A DNA stretch of 7,651 nt from the NCBI GenBank assembly GCA_938003555.1, contig CALKXN010000038.1:1-7651 (forward strand), given 5' to 3'. The position numbers and the translations under genes are program-made. Shown here piece by piece: positions 1 through 4,841 of the stretch (its first letter is position 1; each line of letters begins with the position of its first letter). The notes below the pieces were generated by a model that had not been told where the DNA came from, ran no database searches, and saw nothing but the letters and a program-made list of their open reading frames with translations. Source of the DNA: an uncultured Robiginitomaculum sp. (GTDB lineage Bacteria; Pseudomonadota; Alphaproteobacteria; Caulobacterales; Maricaulaceae).

Positions 1-99
1 CGCCTCAACATCACGCCGCCCGAAGCCTATTATGAAGCGCATCGCAAAATGGCTGAAAAAGGCATTGATCCATATGGGGCGTTAGAGCCTGCGAGTTAG
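1..99 (+). CDS. 3' end of an unidentified protein (partial)
   Basis: An open frame enters from the left edge and encodes 32 residues ending PYGALEPAS before a TAG stop at 97-99. The tail is hydrophilic and probably helical, with the local motif PPEAYYEAHRKMAEKG. I do not recognise the family and assign no function. That it is a genuine gene end is supported by uninterrupted reading from base 1, codon use like the neighbouring genes, and the way its stop interlocks with the stop of the convergent soxR gene (4-bp overlap, 96-99). The same junction style recurs at the next two convergent pairs in the window. No terminator is visible after it. Confidence 0.6.
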   Translation, partial: RLNITPPEAYYEAHRKMAEKGIDPYGALEPAS

Positions 100-560
100 T
101 CAGCTAAAATAGGCGGCGTATCGCCCATCAAATAACGCGGCCCTACGCCCTGCTTCGCTGCAATATCATCAGTGTTATAGAGCGCGCATTTTTGTAAAGA
201 CAAACACCCGCATCCAATGCAGCTCGTCAATTTTTTGCGTAAACTTTGAAGCGCTAGAATTCGGGCATCAATATCATCGCTAAAACTCGCGCTTATATTT
301 TCCCAATCGCTTAATGTTGGCGTGCGGCCATCCGGCAATATATCAAGTTGCGCCTTTATTTGCCCCAACGTGAATCCTAATTTCTGCGCAATTATAACAA
401 ATGAAATCCTTCGAATATCACTCGGCGCAAATACGCGTTGCCCGCCGCTATTGCGCCCCGGCGCCACGAGTCCTGCTTCCTCATAAAATCGAATTGCGGA
501 TACAGCCAGTCCTGTTCGCGTTGCAATTTTGCCTATAGATAAGCCTCGAAGGTTATTCAT
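96..560 (-). CDS. soxR: SoxR, redox-sensing [2Fe-2S] MerR-family regulator
   Basis: This is a 154-residue transcriptional regulator of the MerR family, the same length as E. coli SoxR. Residues about 7-32 form the N-terminal helix-turn-helix, with the MerR hallmark AIRFYEEAGL. They are followed by the wing (about 36-50), a long dimerisation helix and the C-terminal cluster-binding loop. Four cysteines in CIGCGCLSLQKC (C114, C117, C119, C125; spacing CX2CXCX5C) are the SoxR-specific [2Fe-2S] ligands. They separate it from other MerR proteins such as CueR or ZntR. Family knowledge: redox-active compounds or superoxide oxidise the cluster, and DNA-bound SoxR then untwists a promoter with an over-long spacer and activates it. 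The start is the ATG at 558-560, preceded by a weak GGA element. The gene is divergent from the VOC gene across an operator at 584-601, which may also give autoregulation. No soxS is present, as is usual outside enteric bacteria, where SoxR controls its targets directly. Confidence 0.97.
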   Translation of the reverse strand: MNNLRGLSIGKIATRTGLAVSAIRFYEEAGLVAPGRNSGGQRVFAPSDIRRISFVIIAQKLGFTLGQIKAQLDILPDGRTPTLSDWENISASFSDDIDARILALQSLRKKLTSCIGCGCLSLQKCALYNTDDIAAKQGVGPRYLMGDTPPILAD

Positions 561-579
561 AAAAATTCCATAAAATCAC

Positions 580-610
580 TTGACCTCAAGTTAACTTGAG
601 GAAGTAACTT
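580..610 (+). promoter_or_regulatory. SoxR-dependent promoter with 18-bp operator
   Basis: Bases 584-601 read CCTCAAGTTAACTTGAGG, a perfect 18-bp palindrome that matches, from memory, the SoxR box of the enteric soxS promoter. It lies between a -35 element TTGACC (580-585) and a -10 element TAACTT (605-610) separated by exactly 19 bp. This is the elongated spacer that MerR-type activators act on. The orientation points into the VOC gene, with a predicted transcript start near 617 and a leader of about 25 nt. The -10 is poor (3 of 6 consensus positions), fitting a promoter that depends on its activator. The -10 assignment is inference; the palindrome and spacing are read directly. Confidence 0.9.
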
Positions 611-631
611 GCTTTTACGTTCAATGCAAAT

Positions 632-636
632 GGAGG
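632..636 (+). promoter_or_regulatory. Ribosome binding site fixing the VOC gene start
   Basis: GGAGG lies 5 bases upstream of the ATG at 642. It decides the start: an in-frame TTG at 609 overlaps the promoter -10 element and has no comparable site, so it cannot be the start of a transcript made from the SoxR promoter. Confidence 0.85.
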
Positions 637-641
637 TTATT

Positions 642-1097
642 ATGCACATCGGAACACTTGAACACGTCAACATTACAGTGCGTGACCCTAAAGCGACTGC
701 TCTGGTTTTATGCTCTATATTTGACTGGCACATTCGCTGGGAAGGTCCGAGCCAAATGGGTGGCCACACAGTTCATGTCGGATCCCAAAGTGGCTATCTA
801 GCTGTTTATTCCAGCAATAAACCCAAGAGTGACCCTAAGGGTACTCATGCGTCTTCAAGGCTAAATCACATCGGGATTGTCGTCGATGATTTAAACATTA
901 TTCAACAGCGCGTCCGCAAAGCCGGGCTCCGTCCCCAACCCCAAAAATGCTATGATCCAGGGTGTAGGTTTTATTTCCTCGATAATGATGGCGTGGAATA
1001 TGAAGTGATTAGCTACGCAAAACCTAAATCTACATTTCGTAAAGACGTCTCTGCCCTACTCGGAGAGATGGCCAGATGGGGCGCGTTAGTACGCTAG
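642..1097 (+). CDS. VOC-superfamily (glyoxalase/bleomycin-resistance fold) protein, likely SoxR target
   Basis: This 151-residue protein has two babbb modules of the vicinal-oxygen-chelate fold. The first runs over about residues 3-58 (opening LEHVNITVRD) and the second over about 73-125 (opening LNHIGIVVDDL, closing GVEYEVISY). Expected metal positions are H8 at the start of module 1, H76 at the start of module 2 and E121 in the last strand. The remaining position, near the end of module 1 (GYLAVY, Tyr56), lacks the usual Glu or His. VOC proteins include lactoylglutathione lyases, dioxygenases, thiol transferases acting on fosfomycin, and drug-binding proteins; the sequence does not choose between them. 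The divergent soxR and the SoxR operator imply induction by redox-active compounds, so detoxification or sequestration of such a compound or its products is the best inference. The end overlaps the convergent pirin gene by 4 bp. A cytoplasmic location is expected because no signal peptide is present. Confidence 0.88.
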   Translation: MHIGTLEHVNITVRDPKATALVLCSIFDWHIRWEGPSQMGGHTVHVGSQSGYLAVYSSNKPKSDPKGTHASSRLNHIGIVVDDLNIIQQRVRKAGLRPQPQKCYDPGCRFYFLDNDGVEYEVISYAKPKSTFRKDVSALLGEMARWGALVR

Positions 1098-1957
1098 TTT
1101 TGCGGCAATGGAATACGGTCCTCTTCGCCCGGGACATTTGCGAACTGGCCATTCTCCCAATCGGATTTGGCTTGTTCAATTCTCTCAGGGCGAGATGAAA
1201 CGAAGTTCCACCACAGATGCCGCTTACCCAGCGGCGCGCCGCCAATGATCGCAATTCGCGAATCGCTTTGAGCGATTATTTTATGTCCTGCACTTTGATC
1301 AAGCACAGCAAATTCATGCGCATTAAGCGTCTCTTCGCCATATTCTACTGCCCCATAAACGGGATATAGCGCAAGTTCTTCGGCGCCTTCGGGTAGAGGC
1401 AATTCAGCCCCCTTGGGCATATCGGCCTCGGCGTAAAATATGGGCGAGAATGATTTTACGGGACTGCTCATCCCCCATCCACGGCCCATCATAACGCGAA
1501 TATTCACGCCATCTATAATCCTTTCCGGAAGCGTCTCGCTTGCATAATGCAGAAATTCCGGCTCGGTCTCCTCAGCCTCAGCAGGCAGAGCGTGCCAAAG
1601 CTGTAGGCCGTGCAAACGATGGCCACCGCCGCGAAGCGCCTTGCGCGTGCGCTCTGAATGGGAAATACCTTTGCCCGCAACCATTAGATTCAACGCGCCG
1701 GGGCGAATGGCGAGCGCCGTTCCGAGGCTGTCGCGGTGAAAGATTTCACCCTCAAAAAGATAAGTCACAGTCGCCAAATTAATATGCGGGTGCGGGCGAA
1801 CATCCATGCCTTTGCCCGGCGCAAATTCTACAGGGCCAAAATGATCAAAGAACACCCATGGCCCGACAGATTTAAGTCCCACCTGCGGCACGGCGCGGCG
1901 CACATCAAAGGCGCCAATATTCTTACTCTTGGGCATAATCTTTTTTATAAATGACAT
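1094..1957 (-). CDS. Pirin-family bicupin protein
   Basis: This 287-residue protein is of typical pirin length. The N-terminal cupin carries the metal quartet: H56 and H58 in RPHPHINLATVTYL, H100 and E102 in GISHSER. These correspond to H56, H58, H101 and E103 of human pirin. Other family landmarks are the FFDHFGP segment near residues 36-42, LHGLQLW near 115-121, and a C-terminal cupin with GGAPLGKRHLWWNFV near 240-254. Pirins are iron-binding proteins; some bacterial members, such as E. coli YhhW, have quercetin 2,3-dioxygenase activity, while others act as regulators. Substrate and role cannot be told here. The start at 1955-1957 has an AAAGG element (complement of 1964-1970) about 7 bases upstream. 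The gene is divergent from the GST-like gene across 66 bp and convergent with the VOC gene, sharing CTAG as overlapping stops. Pirin is often annotated as stress-related, which suits the neighbourhood, but regulation by SoxR is not shown by any operator. Confidence 0.95.
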   Translation of the reverse strand: MSFIKKIMPKSKNIGAFDVRRAVPQVGLKSVGPWVFFDHFGPVEFAPGKGMDVRPHPHINLATVTYLFEGEIFHRDSLGTALAIRPGALNLMVAGKGISHSERTRKALRGGGHRLHGLQLWHALPAEAEETEPEFLHYASETLPERIIDGVNIRVMMGRGWGMSSPVKSFSPIFYAEADMPKGAELPLPEGAEELALYPVYGAVEYGEETLNAHEFAVLDQSAGHKIIAQSDSRIAIIGGAPLGKRHLWWNFVSSRPERIEQAKSDWENGQFANVPGEEDRIPLPQN

Positions 1958-1970
1958 GTCTGGCCTTTCT

Positions 1971-1999
1971 TTGGTCGTCTGCTATCCTAGGGGTAATAT
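1971..1999 (+). promoter_or_regulatory. Possible promoter for the GST-like gene
   Basis: TTGGTC (1971-1976) and TAATAT (1994-1999) are separated by 17 bp within the 66-bp gap between the pirin and GST-like genes. They point toward the GST-like gene, whose AGGA ribosome binding site is at 2014-2017. The match to sigma-70-type consensus is moderate. It is proposed mainly because the gap must hold divergent promoters. I see no clear promoter for pirin in the same gap and no SoxR-like palindrome. Confidence 0.35.
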
Positions 2000-2023
2000 A
2001 ACGCAAATCCCACAGGATGCTTC

Positions 2024-2659
2024 ATGAAGTTCTATGACTGCGCAACTGCGCCCAGCCCTCGCCGCGCCCGTATTTTTATTGCCGAAAAAGGATTAGGTAA
2101 CGACATTGAATCCATTGAGATTGATTTGCGCAAGGGTGAGCAATTAAGCGACGCCTTTCGGGCGATCAATCCGCGCGCAGCCGTTCCAGCCCTCATTACG
2201 GATAATGGCGAAGCCATTTGTGAAAATGTCGCCATTGCGCAATATATTGAAGCCCATCACCCCGCGCCAAACCTTATGGGCGAAACCCCGCTGGAAACGG
2301 CGCTGGTAAGCGAGTGGAACTGGCGTTTAGAATTTGAAGGTTTATCCGCCATCGCTGAAATCTTGCGCAACAGCTCCCCGCATTTGAAAGGCCGCGCCAT
2401 GACGGGGCCACGCAATGTTGAACAGCTCCCTGAACTCGCGCAGCGTGGACGTATCCGCATTGGCTATTTCTGGGAAGACCTGAATACGCGCCTGTCGCAA
2501 AGCGCATTTGTCGCCAGCGAGCGGTTCACCTTTGCGGATATTACAGCACTGGTTTTGGTCGACTTTTCAAAATGGGTTAAAGCCAGCCCGCCGGAAAATA
2601 TGAGCGCGATTTGGGATTGGCACGCCAAAGTGAGCGCGCGTCCCGGCTGCCAAGTCTAG
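2024..2659 (+). CDS. Glutathione S-transferase family protein
   Basis: This 211-residue protein has the two-domain GST plan. The N-terminal thioredoxin-like domain (about 1-80) contains SPRRARIFIAEKG, with Ser11 at the usual active-site position, the cis-proline loop AAVPALI (Pro55), and the glutathione gamma-glutamyl contact region CENVAIAQYIE. The helical C-terminal domain (about 90-205) includes the FTFADITALV helix with its N-capping box (T169 to D172). The usual Glu-Ser pair that contacts glutathione is Glu67-Asn68 here, which may affect ligand binding. Family members conjugate glutathione to electrophiles, reduce peroxides or act as isomerases; the class cannot be fixed confidently. No signal peptide is present, so it is cytoplasmic. 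The start ATG is supported by AGGA six bases upstream. It is divergent from pirin, and its TAG stop abuts the stop of the convergent carbonic anhydrase gene. Confidence 0.92.
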   Translation: MKFYDCATAPSPRRARIFIAEKGLGNDIESIEIDLRKGEQLSDAFRAINPRAAVPALITDNGEAICENVAIAQYIEAHHPAPNLMGETPLETALVSEWNWRLEFEGLSAIAEILRNSSPHLKGRAMTGPRNVEQLPELAQRGRIRIGYFWEDLNTRLSQSAFVASERFTFADITALVLVDFSKWVKASPPENMSAIWDWHAKVSARPGCQV

Positions 2660-3289
2660 CTAGGACGGCGGGACTTCTTCAAACTCATTATTTTCAGGGT
2701 TCAAGAAGAGTAGTTTACCGCGGATGATTGAGAAATACGCGCCCAGAAGGTTTAAATCCCCACTGTCAACGCGCTTTGCGATCGTCTCTACGCTCATAAG
2801 ATTACGAAGGCTTTCTCTGACGCCTTCAAATTCCATTTCCTGCTGCATCTGAGACTCTTCCGTGCGCCCTCTGACGTCATCACGGGCCTTATTAAGCAGC
2901 CCAACCCAATGACTAATATAATCACTCGGATTATCGCCAGCTCCGGAAATGCAGGCATTAATACCGCCGCAGCTTTCGTGCCCCATAACGACGATGGCAT
3001 TTACCTCTAAAACGTCAACGGCATATTGGATGGCGGAATGAACGCTTTGGTAATCCATAGTCTCAGTTTGCGGCGGAACAAAGTTTGCAACATTGCGCAG
3101 CACAAACATTTCGCCCGGCGCGGCGTCAAAAATATCGGACGGGTCAGCGCGGCTATCACAGCATGAAATGAGCATAACCTCTGGATTTTGCCCATGTTTA
3201 CCCAAGCGTTCATACAGACTTTTCTGTTCCGGGTAATGGCTGGCGCGAAACCGTTGATATCCGTCAATAAGTTGTTGCTTCCACGCCAT
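2660..3289 (-). CDS. Beta-class carbonic anhydrase
   Basis: The enzyme interconverts carbon dioxide and bicarbonate with a zinc ion. From the chosen start it has 209 residues, normal for the class. Zinc ligands are C43 in SCCDSR and H104 plus C107 in GHESCGG; D45 and R47 form the conserved Asp-Arg dyad. The segment GEMFVLRNVAN (about 59-69) is also characteristic. The start at 3287-3289 (MAWKQQLIDGY) is preferred because AGGGA (complement of 3297-3301) lies 7 bases upstream and because the protein then begins where family members normally do. An in-frame ATG at 3350-3352 would add 21 atypical residues, has no ribosome binding site and would run through the promoter region of the divergent peptidase gene. 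The protein lacks a signal peptide, so it is cytoplasmic and probably supplies bicarbonate for carboxylations and pH balance. It is convergent with the GST-like gene, with stops back to back as TAGCTA (2657-2662). Confidence 0.95.
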   Translation of the reverse strand: MAWKQQLIDGYQRFRASHYPEQKSLYERLGKHGQNPEVMLISCCDSRADPSDIFDAAPGEMFVLRNVANFVPPQTETMDYQSVHSAIQYAVDVLEVNAIVVMGHESCGGINACISGAGDNPSDYISHWVGLLNKARDDVRGRTEESQMQQEMEFEGVRESLRNLMSVETIAKRVDSGDLNLLGAYFSIIRGKLLFLNPENNEFEEVPPS

Positions 3290-3317
3290 GAATGATTCCC
3301 TTTTTCGGTGCTGTGAA

Positions 3318-3345
3318 TTGACATAAACATTCAGCGTCCTATCGT
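3318..3345 (+). promoter_or_regulatory. Predicted sigma-70-type promoter for the M28 peptidase gene
   Basis: A perfect -35 hexamer TTGACA (3318-3323) is followed after 16 bp by TATCGT (3340-3345), matching four of six -10 positions. Transcription would start near 3352, giving a leader of about 18 nt with AGGG (3360-3363) six bases before the ATG at 3370. The promoter lies in the 80-bp divergent gap and supports the shorter start for carbonic anhydrase. Confidence 0.45.
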
Positions 3346-3369
3346 CCAGCATGCAAAATAGGGTTTATT

Positions 3370-4752
3370 ATGAATAAGTATTTGGCGTCACTGGCCTTGG
3401 GCACAGCAATCACCCTGCCCGCTGCAGCCCATGATAAAAATGCGCCGCAAAAAGCGCCGCCTTCCGAGGTCATGGTATTATATGATATTGCGACTGCGCC
3501 CAATGCTGACCGTATTTATGAGGACATCAAAACGCTAGCCGAATTTGGGACGCGTCATACCTTATCCGAGACAGAGTCAGACATCCGCGGCATTGGCGCA
3601 GCGCGGCGCTGGATTAAATCCGAATTTGAAGAAATTAGCGCAGAGTGCGGCGGATGCCTTGAGGTTTTCTATGTCAGCGATTTCGTTGAAGGCGAGCGCC
3701 GCATTCCAAACCGTACCGAAATCGTCAATGTCATCGCGATCCAGCGCGGCACGCTGGACCCGAACCGCATGGTGATGATGAGCGGCGATATTGACAGCCG
3801 CGTCACAGATCCGCTGAACGGCACATCGGACAGCCCCGGCGCGAATGATAATGCCTCAGGCATGGCAGGCGTGATTGAGAGCGCGCGAGTTTTGTCCCAA
3901 TATAAATTCCCCGGCACAATTGTTTATGCAGGCTTGTCCGGCGAGGAACAGGGTCTGTTCGGCGGAAAAATTGTTGCCGCTCACGCGCTGGACAATGGAT
4001 GGGAGATCAAAGGCGTTTTGAACAATGACATGATCTCAAATATTTCCGGCATTGACGGGGTCATCGACAACTCAGTTGTCCGCGTCTTTAGCGAAGGCAC
4101 GCGCGCCAATGAAACCGAGGCAGAAGCCCGTACGCGGCGCTTTACAGGCGGCGAAGTCGACAGTCCATCGCGCAACCTCGCCCGCTATGTCAAAGCCCAA
4201 GGCGATCAATATATGGTCAATTTGGATATCATGATGATTTATCGCCTCGACCGTTTTTCACGCGGCGGCCACCACCGCCCCTTTAACGTCGTTGGCATTC
4301 CGGGCGTCCGCATCATGGAAACACATGAGCATTATGATCGTCAGCATCAAGATTTGCGCACAGAGGACGGGCGTAGATATGGCGACACGCTCGACGGCGT
4401 CGACAAATATTACGCGGCCAAGCTCACCGCGCTAAATGCCATCACTATGGCAGCTATGGCAGGCGCGCCGCCCTTCCCGGAAAATGTCGAAGCCAGCGGA
4501 GCCGTCACGGCATCTGCCACGCTAAAATGGGAACGCCCCAGCGGTAAACGCGCCGGCAACCTGATGGGGTATCGCGTACATTGGCGCGCCACCACAGCGC
4601 CGGAATGGACGCATAGCCGCTATGTCGGCAATGTCGATGAATGGACATTTGAAAACCTCGTCATCGACAATTATTATTTTGGCGTCTCCGCCGTTGCCCA
4701 TGACGGCAGCGAAACGCCCGTGGTCTTCCCTGGCGCGGCGGGGCGGTTTTAA
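3370..4752 (+). CDS. Exported M28-family zinc peptidase with C-terminal fibronectin III-like domain
   Basis: This 460-residue protein begins with a Sec signal peptide (MNKY, then a hydrophobic core, cleavage likely after Ala20 in PAAA/HD), so it acts in the periplasm or outside. The catalytic domain (about 40-360) shows M28 landmarks: GANDNASGMAG with bridging-metal ligand D160; GLSGEEQGLFGG with general base E192 and ligand E193; NNDMI with D220; and a late His in HEHYDRQHQD, probably H326. The first expected ligand, a His in the usual GHxDS motif, is Asp140 here (SGDIDSR). Residues about 367-455 form a fibronectin III-like module (PENVEASG, LKWERPSG, YRVHWRA, FGVSAVAHDGSE), a common C-terminal addition in secreted bacterial hydrolases that may bind substrate or surface. 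Family members are mostly aminopeptidases. The start has AGGG six bases upstream. An 89-bp gap separates it from the next gene on the same strand, another exported hydrolase; co-transcription is possible but unproven. Confidence 0.92.
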   Translation: MNKYLASLALGTAITLPAAAHDKNAPQKAPPSEVMVLYDIATAPNADRIYEDIKTLAEFGTRHTLSETESDIRGIGAARRWIKSEFEEISAECGGCLEVFYVSDFVEGERRIPNRTEIVNVIAIQRGTLDPNRMVMMSGDIDSRVTDPLNGTSDSPGANDNASGMAGVIESARVLSQYKFPGTIVYAGLSGEEQGLFGGKIVAAHALDNGWEIKGVLNNDMISNISGIDGVIDNSVVRVFSEGTRANETEAEARTRRFTGGEVDSPSRNLARYVKAQGDQYMVNLDIMMIYRLDRFSRGGHHRPFNVVGIPGVRIMETHEHYDRQHQDLRTEDGRRYGDTLDGVDKYYAAKLTALNAITMAAMAGAPPFPENVEASGAVTASATLKWERPSGKRAGNLMGYRVHWRATTAPEWTHSRYVGNVDEWTFENLVIDNYYFGVSAVAHDGSETPVVFPGAAGRF

Positions 4753-4830
4753 GCCTCAATAAGACTTCATTTCCCCTATGGGGCGAATAATGACGCGCGG
4801 ATTAGGCGGGTCTGTTACACATAGAAAAAA

Positions 4831-4836
4831 GAGGGA
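4831..4836 (+). promoter_or_regulatory. Ribosome binding site of the TolB/amidohydrolase gene
   Basis: GAGGGA lies five bases upstream of the ATG at 4842 and is followed directly by a signal peptide, which settles the start of the long gene. The preceding gap (4753-4830) holds no convincing promoter or terminator. Confidence 0.75.
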
Positions 4837-4841
4837 ATCGC

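Noticed and set aside
609..641. Upstream TTG start extending the VOC protein by 11 residues
   Set aside because: The TTG overlaps the -10 element of the SoxR promoter, lacks a ribosome binding site and adds residues outside the VOC fold; GGAGG before the ATG at 642 is clear.
3655..3664. CTTGAGG-like half-site inside the M28 gene as a second SoxR operator
   Set aside because: Only one arm is present, there is no inverted partner, and it sits within coding sequence; a similar chance match occurs near 7588.
4773..4783. Short hairpin CCCC-TAT-GGGG after the M28 gene as a terminator
   Set aside because: The stem is only 4 bp, does not extend, and is not followed by a T-run.
4790..4820. ATGACG ... 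TTACAC as a promoter for the TolB/amidohydrolase gene
   Set aside because: Spacing is 19 bp and both elements match poorly; the gene could equally be read through from the M28 gene, so no promoter is called.
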